Origin: Bacteroidota bacterium
GTDB lineage: Bacteria > Bacteroidota > Bacteroidia > NS11-12g > UBA955
Direction of reading: 5' to 3'
Assembly: GCA_027488495.1 (NCBI GenBank)
Contig: JAIYBO010000240.1
Coordinates: 1-29,185, forward strand
Length of the DNA: 29,185 nt
A program made the position numbers and the translations under genes. The notes below the pieces were generated by a model that was not told where the DNA came from, made no database searches, and worked only from the letters and a program-made list of their open reading frames with translations. Positions 15,244 through 22,170 of the stretch are shown piece after piece (position 1 is the first letter of the stretch; each line of letters begins with the position of its first letter).

Positions 15244-15894
15244 ATGCACCACGATTGGCAAGACGAAATCCACATTTACAGTGAATCGGTAAGTTCCCCC
15301 GAATCACCCTTTTTACAAGCAATCAATCAGTTCACTTGGAAAAAAATGATCAACCCGAGAATGCTGTCTGGTCATCTTCAAGGACGATTTCTTGCATCGT
15401 TGATTGCTATGAAAAACCCCAAATGTGTGCTCGAAATCGGCACATTTACCGGTTATGCTACAGCGTGTTTGCTTGAAAATTTATCGGATCATGCCAGCCT
15501 ACACAGCGTTGAAGCGGATCCCGAAACCGCCCACAAAACACAAGATTTTTGGCAAAATCACTACCCAAACCACAGAGTAAATTGGCACGTTGGCCCCGCT
15601 TTAGACATTGTACCCTCACTCAATCTCCAACCAGACGTCATTTTTATCGATGCCGATAAACACAACTACAAAGCATACTTAAACCTCTGTTTTCCCATTT
15701 TGCCCATTGGCGGCACCTTGCTGTTCGATAATACCCTTTGGAGCAAGCGCGTGATCAATGCGCACGATTTACAGCACGACAAAGACACTCAAAACATGCA
15801 TGCTTTCAATGAATACGCCAAAGACACGCCCAACGCGCAGGTGGTTTTGCTACCCATCAGAGATGGTATCACAATGATCACAAAATTGAATTGA
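15244..15894 (+). CDS. SAM-dependent O-methyltransferase, catechol/caffeoyl-CoA type
   Basis: 216 residues, the usual size for the class I, metal-dependent O-methyltransferase family 3 (PF01596). The SAM-binding motif is VLEIGTFTGYAT (E64 to T73). Divalent-metal ligands are expected at D136 (FIDADKHNY), D162 and N163 (FDNTLW), with K139 as the likely general base. These enzymes methylate one hydroxyl of a vicinal diol aromatic; the natural substrate in Bacteroidota is unknown. It is convergent with marR, with the two stop codons directly adjacent, and is one gene away from kynureninase. A link to hydroxylated tryptophan metabolites is possible but only an inference. The ATG at 15244 follows GAAATTTG, a weak -7 box. 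Confidence 0.9.
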   Translation: MHHDWQDEIHIYSESVSSPESPFLQAINQFTWKKMINPRMLSGHLQGRFLASLIAMKNPKCVLEIGTFTGYATACLLENLSDHASLHSVEADPETAHKTQDFWQNHYPNHRVNWHVGPALDIVPSLNLQPDVIFIDADKHNYKAYLNLCFPILPIGGTLLFDNTLWSKRVINAHDLQHDKDTQNMHAFNEYAKDTPNAQVVLLPIRDGITMITKLN

Positions 15895-16353
15895 TTAGCC
15901 CCTCAAATCATCGAGCAAATCGCTCAATAACCCAAAATCTATGTTCGCCCTGTTCAAAATCAATTGCTGTCGATCCAACAGCAAAGGAGCAATCTGATTG
16001 AGCAACTCTAAGCCTTGAGCCGTAATCACAATATTCATTTTCCTGCGATTCTCACTGTTGATACTTCTGCCAATCAAACCCATCGCCAACAATCGATCGC
16101 ACAAACGAGTGATATCTGGGTTTTTATCCAACATCACCTCCTTAATTTCTGATGGATTCACAGATTCTGGATGCTTTCCTCGCAAAATTCTCAATACATT
16201 GTATTGTTGAGGCGTGATCCCATAGGGTTTATAAATATCTCTGAATTCCCCAATCAGCCAATTCGATGTATACATGATGTTTAACATCGCCTTAACTTGA
16301 GGTGATTCAAATTTCTTTTGCTTTATGGCGTCTTCTAATTTCAAATCAAACAC
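15895..16353 (-). CDS. MarR family transcriptional regulator
   Basis: 152 residues, GTG start at 16353 (MFDLKLEDAIKQKK). The layout is typical MarR: N-terminal dimerisation helix, winged helix-turn-helix at about 45-110 (ITPQQYNVLRILRG, then PSEIKEVMLDKNPDITRLCDRLLAMGLIGR, then the wing with NRRKMNIVITAQG), and a C-terminal dimerisation helix. It is transcribed away from kynureninase across a 79-base spacer that contains palindromes overlapping its own probable -7 box, so autoregulation and control of kynU are plausible. The ligand is unknown; many MarR proteins respond to small aromatic acids. Confidence 0.9.
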   Translation of the reverse strand: MFDLKLEDAIKQKKFESPQVKAMLNIMYTSNWLIGEFRDIYKPYGITPQQYNVLRILRGKHPESVNPSEIKEVMLDKNPDITRLCDRLLAMGLIGRSINSENRRKMNIVITAQGLELLNQIAPLLLDRQQLILNRANIDFGLLSDLLDDLRG

Positions 16354-16372
16354 GAATTAACACACGTGACAA

Positions 16373-16397
16373 CAAATATGATCTATTTGAACCAAAT
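16373..16397. promoter_or_regulatory. Candidate MarR operator: two overlapping palindromes
   Basis: CAAATA (16373-16378), five bases, TATTTG (16384-16389) forms a 17-base palindrome. The second arm is reused in ATTTG (16385-16389), three bases, CAAAT (16393-16397). The left arm coincides with CATATTTG on the minus strand, a seven-of-eight -7 box for marR, and the right end touches the probable -33 region of kynU. Size and position fit a MarR operator; binding is inferred. Confidence 0.4.
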
Positions 16398-16428
16398 TTT
16401 CCCCATGTAAATTATCATTGTACCTTTG
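16397..16428 (+). promoter_or_regulatory. Probable kynU promoter
   Basis: TTTT at 16397-16400, 20 bases, then TACCTTTG at 16421-16428, a perfect TAnnTTTG -7 box. It ends four bases before the GTG at 16433, so the mRNA is predicted to be leaderless or nearly so. Confidence 0.45.
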
Positions 16429-16432
16429 CAGT

Positions 16433-17749
16433 GTGAATCAGGCTTTTCAAAACACAAAAGATTTTGCAGTGCAAATGGATCTAAACGATTCCCTTGCCAA
16501 ATTCAGAGAACAATTTATTTTCCCAACCAACGCAGACGGAGAAGTACAAGTTTATTTGTGCGGAAATTCGCTCGGACTGCAACCAAAATCTGCCAAAAAA
16601 GCCCTTGAAAACGAACTAGAAGACTGGGCCAAATGGGGTGTAGAAGGTCATTTTCACGGGAAAAAACCCTGGTTTCATTACCACAAATTCCTCACAGATT
16701 ATACAGCCGAAATAGCTGGAGCAAAACCCCACGAAGTAGTGGTCATGAATCACCTTACCGTGAATCTGCACCTCCTCATGTTCAGCTTTTATCGCCCAAC
16801 ATTCGTTTTCAACCCCGAATCAGGCAAAAATGAACCCAAACGCTACAAAATCATCATGGAAGCGGGTGCCTTCCCCAGCGATATGTATGCCGTTCAAACC
16901 CAAGTTGAATCCTTCGGATTGAATTACGACGATGCCGTGATTGAACTCGCCCCACGTGAAGGTGAATACACTTTAAGAACCGAAGACATTCTTCAAGCCA
17001 TCCAAACGGCCGGCGACTCTCTGGCTTTGTCGTTCTTCTCAGGCGTTCAATATTACACAGGGCAATTATTTAACATGCCTGCCATCACAGAAGCGGCGCA
17101 CAAAGTGGGTGCTTTGGCCGGCTTCGATTTGGCACATACCGCCGGAAACATAGATTTACAGCTCCACAATTGGGATGTGGATTTTGCAGCATGGTGTTCC
17201 TACAAATACCTCAACAGTGGCCCAGGTAACGTATCCGGTGTTTATATTCACGAAAAACATGGCCTAAACCCCGAAACGCCTAGAATGGCCGGATGGTGGG
17301 GTCACAAAGAGGATGTTCGCTTTTTGATGAAACGCGGCTACATTCCAGAACCCGGTGCTGCGGGTTGGCAAATGAGCAATGCCCCAGTCTTTGGCATGGC
17401 CGTGCACTTAGCCAGCCTTGAGATTTTTCACGAAGCAAAAATTGCCAACCTGCGCAAAAAAAGCCAATCGCTTACGAGCTACTTAGAATTCGTTTTGTTG
17501 GATGTGAAATCACAAAATCAACACCTACAATTCGAAATCATCACACCCAGCAACCCAGATGAACGTGGCGCACAACTCAGCATTCTTACCAATCAAAACG
17601 GGAAAGCCCTTTTCGACCACCTGTTCAACAACAACATCATCGCCGACTGGAGAGAGCCCAACGTGATTCGCATGGCTCCTGCGCCCCTTTACAATAGCTA
17701 CCAAGACATTCATGCACTCGGTGAAGCCTGTTTGAACTTCAAACCCTAA
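16433..17749 (+). CDS. kynU: Kynureninase
   Basis: 438 residues from a GTG at 16433. This start is supported by homology (FQNTKDFAVQMDLNDSLAKFREQF matches the usual kynureninase N-terminus) and by the -7 box at 16421-16428, which excludes the TTG at 16418. It is a PLP-dependent hydrolase that cleaves kynurenine to anthranilate plus alanine, or 3-hydroxykynurenine to 3-hydroxyanthranilate. The motifs are GNSLGLQPKS near the N-terminus, GFDLAHTAGN for cofactor binding, and the Schiff-base lysine K258 in WCSYKYLNSGPGN. A short extra loop, FNPESGKNEP, follows FYRPT. It is divergent from marR. No other kynurenine-pathway gene lies in the window, so whether it serves NAD synthesis or tryptophan breakdown cannot be told here. 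Confidence 0.96.
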   Translation: MNQAFQNTKDFAVQMDLNDSLAKFREQFIFPTNADGEVQVYLCGNSLGLQPKSAKKALENELEDWAKWGVEGHFHGKKPWFHYHKFLTDYTAEIAGAKPHEVVVMNHLTVNLHLLMFSFYRPTFVFNPESGKNEPKRYKIIMEAGAFPSDMYAVQTQVESFGLNYDDAVIELAPREGEYTLRTEDILQAIQTAGDSLALSFFSGVQYYTGQLFNMPAITEAAHKVGALAGFDLAHTAGNIDLQLHNWDVDFAAWCSYKYLNSGPGNVSGVYIHEKHGLNPETPRMAGWWGHKEDVRFLMKRGYIPEPGAAGWQMSNAPVFGMAVHLASLEIFHEAKIANLRKKSQSLTSYLEFVLLDVKSQNQHLQFEIITPSNPDERGAQLSILTNQNGKALFDHLFNNNIIADWREPNVIRMAPAPLYNSYQDIHALGEACLNFKP

Positions 17750-19660
17750 TTATACTTGTCCGCGTTTGTCTTTAAACGATTCCCAGTTCACCCCATTGTC
17801 TACGCCCAATACCTTCCTGATTTTTGAGCGAACATTGTGGATGTATTGCGGAGTTACACCAACAATCGCAGCGATATCCTTCGATTTATAGCCATCCACA
17901 CTCAAAATAAAAATTCTCTTTTCGGTCAAATTCATGGCCTTCAGTTGGGGGTAATGTTCGAAGATATCGCCTTGTTCCTTCAATTTTGAATCCGCAATCT
18001 GCGGCCTAGACGTAGTCTCAACCCGTCCCAACGCCTCCAATTCTTTGCGAAGCGTTTCAATCTCCGGGGAATTGTTGGTATTCAACTGCTTCAATTTCTT
18101 ACTCAATTCCAAACTCTTTTCCATCACCAATTCACTCATGCCAATGATCCTGGCATTCAGCTCTTTTTCCTTCTGTAAAAACTCCTTTTCTTCCACCTGA
18201 ACATGCAATTGCATCTGTGCCCAATCCAATTCCTTTTTCTTCGCCGTTTGACGTGCCCACAAAAACAACACCAACAACAACAAGGTTAACACCACCGAAC
18301 CATAGGTCCCAGCCAAATAACCATTGATTTTCTTCTGCTGCAACAACTCCTTTTCAAAAGCAAATTGCTTGGTCTTCATGCTCTCAAAATCTTTTTTGGC
18401 GGTAAAATCTGCCCGCTTCACAGAATCGTCCAACAAATGATATCTGTCTTTATACTCGTTCGAAACCTGTAAAGCCTCATAAGCCTCTTTCATTTCATCC
18501 TTCTGTCTGAAGATCGCCGACAACAATTCATGGTGATTGGCCAATGCGAGTGGATTGTCCTCGAATTGCTCAGCCACAGCGTCTTTCCACGACATCAAAC
18601 TATCCGCCAACACAAAAGTCTCATCCAAACGAATGGCTTCCAATAAAAAGGGTTTCAATCTTGTAACTGCACCAAAATAATCCTCCGAAACCCATTCCAT
18701 CTTCCTGCCCAATATGCGTGACAAGGCGTCAGGATTCTTTTCTTTCACCAAGGTCAACTGATTCGCCAAATAAACAATTCTTAAATTATTCAAAATCAAA
18801 GAATCAGGCATTGATTTCATGAGGTCCGCCCCCTCGTCCCATCGCTCCAAATGCATACTCAATTCCATGCGATTGATTGCGATCAATTGCCTCGAATACT
18901 TATCCCTCGCAGAGGCCAACAATTCCTCATTCTTCTTCCAAAATGTTTCTGCCTCCTGATAATTTCCCTCTACCATTTTAACCGATATGATATTACCTAT
19001 CAGCTCAGCGGGAACGCCCTTCCCCGATGGATACGTAGAGTACACCTCTAAAAAATACTTCGATGCCGCACCATACAACGCCTCATTAAAACAAATCGAA
19101 CCCAATTTATTGAGAAAAAATCTCCGCTTCACCTGATCCCTATGTCGAATGGCTTCCTCCAAACCCTTGTTCAAATAATTCTTCGACATCTTTAAATCAC
19201 CCCTGGTAAAATGATACATCGCAATCAATTCGAAGTAACTACAGCGATTGTTCGACATCGGCATGATTTTCTCCGCTTCTTGGATAAAAAAAATCACCGA
19301 ATCCATTTCACCCTTCTTCAACGACACCAAACCCCTACCTACAAAACTACTGGCTATGCCATATTCGGTATTGTCTCTACTCACTCTATCGTTAATATAC
19401 ATTAACAACTTCTCATAAGATTCTCTCTGATTCTCGTAGAAAATTGCCACTTTATCGTATCCAACTGACTCGTATTTACCAGATGGCAATTTGTCTAACA
19501 TAGAAATCACAGAATCTACCTCAACAGTTGATTCAATTTCATCCCTATAGTAATCCTCTCCAGTATCATCTAACAGATATACTATCAATGCAATACCAAG
19601 TATTACTACACTTGTAACTACCCATTTATACTGAAATAATAATTGCTTTGGATTGCCCAT
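17750..19660 (-). CDS. Membrane-anchored TPR regulator with LuxR-type DNA-binding domain
   Basis: 636 residues. A first membrane helix lies at about 13-30, and a long helical region with degenerate tetratricopeptide repeats at about 60-440 (for example ALYGAASKYFLEVYSTYP). A second membrane helix follows at about 448-470 (GSVVLTLLLLVLFLWA), then a coiled coil (about 473-560, rich in Glu, Lys and Leu) and a C-terminal LuxR-type helix-turn-helix (about 575-625; LTEKRIFILSVDGYKSKDIA then GVTPQYIHNVRSKIRKVL). With the DNA-binding end in the cytoplasm, the TPR region would be periplasmic, making this a one-component transmembrane sensor-regulator of a type common in Bacteroidota. Target and signal are unknown. 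Its stop codon abuts that of kynU, and a 382-base gene-free region lies upstream. Confidence 0.85.
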   Translation of the reverse strand: MGNPKQLLFQYKWVVTSVVILGIALIVYLLDDTGEDYYRDEIESTVEVDSVISMLDKLPSGKYESVGYDKVAIFYENQRESYEKLLMYINDRVSRDNTEYGIASSFVGRGLVSLKKGEMDSVIFFIQEAEKIMPMSNNRCSYFELIAMYHFTRGDLKMSKNYLNKGLEEAIRHRDQVKRRFFLNKLGSICFNEALYGAASKYFLEVYSTYPSGKGVPAELIGNIISVKMVEGNYQEAETFWKKNEELLASARDKYSRQLIAINRMELSMHLERWDEGADLMKSMPDSLILNNLRIVYLANQLTLVKEKNPDALSRILGRKMEWVSEDYFGAVTRLKPFLLEAIRLDETFVLADSLMSWKDAVAEQFEDNPLALANHHELLSAIFRQKDEMKEAYEALQVSNEYKDRYHLLDDSVKRADFTAKKDFESMKTKQFAFEKELLQQKKINGYLAGTYGSVVLTLLLLVLFLWARQTAKKKELDWAQMQLHVQVEEKEFLQKEKELNARIIGMSELVMEKSLELSKKLKQLNTNNSPEIETLRKELEALGRVETTSRPQIADSKLKEQGDIFEHYPQLKAMNLTEKRIFILSVDGYKSKDIAAIVGVTPQYIHNVRSKIRKVLGVDNGVNWESFKDKRGQV

Positions 19661-19811
19661 AAATTCTACTACAATATTAACATGGTTTTAAACGTATTTA
19701 TGCGATTTAAATAGAAAATTGTTAGAAAATATGAATGCTTTCATCGATAATTTCTCTCAATAACAATTCTAATATTGCCATTTAATCAATACATTCCACC
19801 CAAAAAGAAAT

Positions 19812-19930
19812 TGTCACTCCCAATAATGAGTGCAAACAAAACCAAATCCCATTTGATGTGTTCAATTGCCTAATCCGCAACGTTAAAACAACTGCCAATT
19901 AACGGAATGGCAATCCGACAAATTAGCAGT
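19812..19930. other. Cluster of dyad symmetries, possible structured RNA or regulator sites
   Basis: Four inverted repeats sit close together. (1) CACTC (19815-19819) with GAGTG (19828-19832), extended by TTG and CAA. (2) CAAAT (19843-19847) with ATTTG (19851-19855). (3) ATTGCC plus TCCG (19865-19877) with CGGA plus GGCAAT (19903-19914). (4) ACTGCCAATT (19891-19900) with AATTAGCAGT (19921-19930), one mismatch, continued inward by CGGA (19903-19906) and TCCG (19914-19917). Repeats 3 and 4 both use CGGA at 19903-19906, so as RNA they exclude each other. Which strand, if either, is transcribed is not known. Confidence 0.4.
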
Positions 19931-19988
19931 TCCATCCAATAAATATGACGAATCGGCGCAATTCATAGCATTTGAGTACCTAAAATCG

Positions 19989-20026
19989 TAGTTTTGAATT
20001 TTATAAAATAATTGGCTTAACCTTTG
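19989..20026 (+). promoter_or_regulatory. Candidate ftsH -7 boxes
   Basis: TAGTTTTG (19989-19996) is a perfect TAnnTTTG box, but its nearest TTTG (19971-19974) is only 14 bases upstream. AACCTTTG (20019-20026) matches seven of eight and has TTTTG 22 bases upstream (ending 19996). Either could serve ftsH (ATG 20043); the sequence does not decide between them. Confidence 0.35.
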
Positions 20027-20042
20027 ATTACACTAGAACAAC

Positions 20043-22166
20043 ATGGAAAATAACCGACCCAACCCCGAAAACAAAAAACCCGGGGGATTCCGTTTCAACC
20101 CTTATTGGATTTATGGCGCCCTATTCCTCATTTTGATGGCGATGTTGTTCTTACCAAAAAACACAGGACAAAGTACCAATTGGAAAGAAACCCGTGAAAT
20201 GATCATCCAAGGGGATGTGAAAAAAATGGTGGTTGTCAACGATCGTTTGGTCGAAATCTACCTCACCCAAGAAGCTGTACAGCAAAAACGTTATAAAGGT
20301 GTTCGCAAACGCCAAGATTACTTGGGCGGCACAGAGCCCAACTTCAGTTTTGAAATCGAGAAAGGATACCTAAACAACGAAATTCAGGACCTGAAGCAAA
20401 CGCTGAAAGAAAAAAACTTAGACCCGCAATCGCTGGTGATTCATTATGAATCCCAAAGTGATGTTTTCGGTGAATTGTTCCAATGGATTTTCTTCATCGG
20501 CATATTCCTCATTTTCTACAATTTGATGTTCCGCAAAATGGGCGGTGGTGGTGGCGCTGGCGGTGGAGCGAGCATCTTCAACATTGGCAGATCCAAAGCA
20601 CAGTTGTTCGACAAAGACACCAAGGTGAACAAAACGTTCAAAGACGTTGCAGGATTGGAAGAAGCGAAACTTGAAGTGATGGAAATCGTTGATTTCCTGC
20701 AAAATCCCAAAAAATACACCAATCTCGGTGGTAAAATACCCAAAGGTGTTTTGTTGGTTGGCCCTCCAGGTACTGGTAAAACCCTTTTGGCCAAAGCCGT
20801 TGCCGGTGAAGCAGGTGTTCCATTTTTCTCGCTTTCTGGTTCCGATTTTGTTGAAATGTTTGTAGGCGTTGGTGCGAGCAGAGTGAGAGATCTTTTCAAA
20901 CAAGCCAAAGAAAAAGCACCTTGCATTATTTTCATCGATGAAATTGATGCGATCGGACGAGCACGTGGCAAAAACCTCATGCAAGGATCCAACGATGAAA
21001 GAGAAAATACATTGAATCAATTGTTGGCAGAAATGGATGGTTTTGGTACCGATAGCGGTGTCATCATCATGGCCGCAACCAACAGACCTGATATCCTCGA
21101 TAGTGCTTTGATGCGTCCAGGACGTTTCGATAGACAAATCACCGTTGACCGTCCAGATTTAAACGGTAGGGAAGAAATCTTCAAAGTACACTTACAACCA
21201 TTGACCAAGCTTTCTACCGATGTAGATGCTCATAAATTGGCTGCACAAACACCTGGATTTGCAGGTGCTGAAATTGCCAATGTTTGTAATGAGGCGGCTT
21301 TGATCGCTGCACGACACAACAAAGAAGCTGTTGATATGCAAGATTTTCAAGACGCCATCGACCGTGTAATTGGTGGTCTCGAAAAGAAAAACAAAATCAT
21401 CAGCCCAGAAGAAAAATCCATTGTTGCTTATCATGAAGCGGGACATGCCATCGCAGGTTGGTACTTGCCACACGCAGATCCATTGTTGAAAGTATCCATT
21501 GTACCCCGTGGTGTTGCTGCGTTGGGATATGCTCAATACTTGCCCAAAGAGCAATACTTATATCGCACCGAGCAATTGATGGATAGCATGTGTATGACCC
21601 TCGGTGGTAGAATCGCTGAAGCAATTTTCTTTGGTAAAATCTCAACCGGTGCTCAAAACGATTTAGAACGCATCACCAAACTGGCTTACAGCATGATTAC
21701 CATCTACGGTATGAATAGCAAAGTAGGACATGTGAGTTTCCATGACCCACAAGGTGAATACGGTTACCAACGTCCCTATTCAGAAAAAACCGCTGAGTTG
21801 ATCGATGAAGAAGTACGTGCTTTGATTCAAAAAGCCTACGACATTACAGAAGCATTGCTCACAGAGAAAAAAGCGGAGTTAGAATTGGTGGCCAAGGCAC
21901 TCTTGGAAAAAGAGATTCTATTCAAATCTGATCTAGAAAACTTGATCGGAAGAAGACCATTCGATCCCATCGAAGACGCTGTAGTAGAGGCAGAAATCAA
22001 TTCAACTGGAACCATTGAAACCCCAGCCATTGCAGAGGATAACAACTCCGCGATCCTAGCAAGTGAAGTAACATCCACATCTTCAGAAGAAGAAATCAAG
22101 GGTGATGATGCCAATCAGAATACAACGAATTCTGACGCGGATCAACAAGATTCAATTACCGATTAA
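20043..22166 (+). CDS. ftsH: ATP-dependent zinc metalloprotease FtsH
   Basis: 707 residues. This is a membrane-anchored AAA protease that degrades unassembled membrane proteins and short-lived regulators. Two membrane helices lie at about 20-37 and 147-164, enclosing a periplasmic domain, and are followed by a glycine-rich linker (167-176). The AAA module has Walker A GPPGTGKT (240-247), Walker B IIFIDE (295-300) and the second region of homology with ATNRPDILDSALMRPGRFDRQ (345-366). The zinc site is HEAGH (464-468) with third ligand D540 (GAQNDLERITK). The C-terminal tail from about 645 is acidic and rich in Asn, Ser and Thr, as often seen in this phylum. It uses more G-rich codons than other plus-strand genes here, as expected for a highly expressed gene. 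It is convergent with the ABC exporter four bases away. Confidence 0.98.
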   Translation: MENNRPNPENKKPGGFRFNPYWIYGALFLILMAMLFLPKNTGQSTNWKETREMIIQGDVKKMVVVNDRLVEIYLTQEAVQQKRYKGVRKRQDYLGGTEPNFSFEIEKGYLNNEIQDLKQTLKEKNLDPQSLVIHYESQSDVFGELFQWIFFIGIFLIFYNLMFRKMGGGGGAGGGASIFNIGRSKAQLFDKDTKVNKTFKDVAGLEEAKLEVMEIVDFLQNPKKYTNLGGKIPKGVLLVGPPGTGKTLLAKAVAGEAGVPFFSLSGSDFVEMFVGVGASRVRDLFKQAKEKAPCIIFIDEIDAIGRARGKNLMQGSNDERENTLNQLLAEMDGFGTDSGVIIMAATNRPDILDSALMRPGRFDRQITVDRPDLNGREEIFKVHLQPLTKLSTDVDAHKLAAQTPGFAGAEIANVCNEAALIAARHNKEAVDMQDFQDAIDRVIGGLEKKNKIISPEEKSIVAYHEAGHAIAGWYLPHADPLLKVSIVPRGVAALGYAQYLPKEQYLYRTEQLMDSMCMTLGGRIAEAIFFGKISTGAQNDLERITKLAYSMITIYGMNSKVGHVSFHDPQGEYGYQRPYSEKTAELIDEEVRALIQKAYDITEALLTEKKAELELVAKALLEKEILFKSDLENLIGRRPFDPIEDAVVEAEINSTGTIETPAIAEDNNSAILASEVTSTSSEEEIKGDDANQNTTNSDADQQDSITD

Positions 22167-22170
22167 AATA

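Larger units (their letters stand above)
19661..20042. other. Gene-free region between the TPR regulator and ftsH
   Basis: 382 bases, AT-rich, no ORF longer than a few codons and no tRNA-like structure. It should hold the divergent promoters of the TPR regulator and ftsH. The right end carries two ftsH -7 candidates. The middle (about 19812-19930) holds several dyad symmetries described separately. The left part (19661-19800) is AT-rich with only a weak minus-strand -7 candidate (TAGAATTG, 19771-19764). Confidence 0.6.

Noticed and set aside
19731..19763. Tiny ORF of ten codons in the ftsH upstream spacer
   Set aside because: It is too short, has no ribosome-binding or composition signal, and does not line up with any of the hairpins.
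20418..21137. 239-codon minus-strand ORF inside ftsH
   Set aside because: It lies entirely opposite the conserved AAA domain of FtsH, and its translation looks like reverse-frame product (Cys, His and Phe scattered, no motif).
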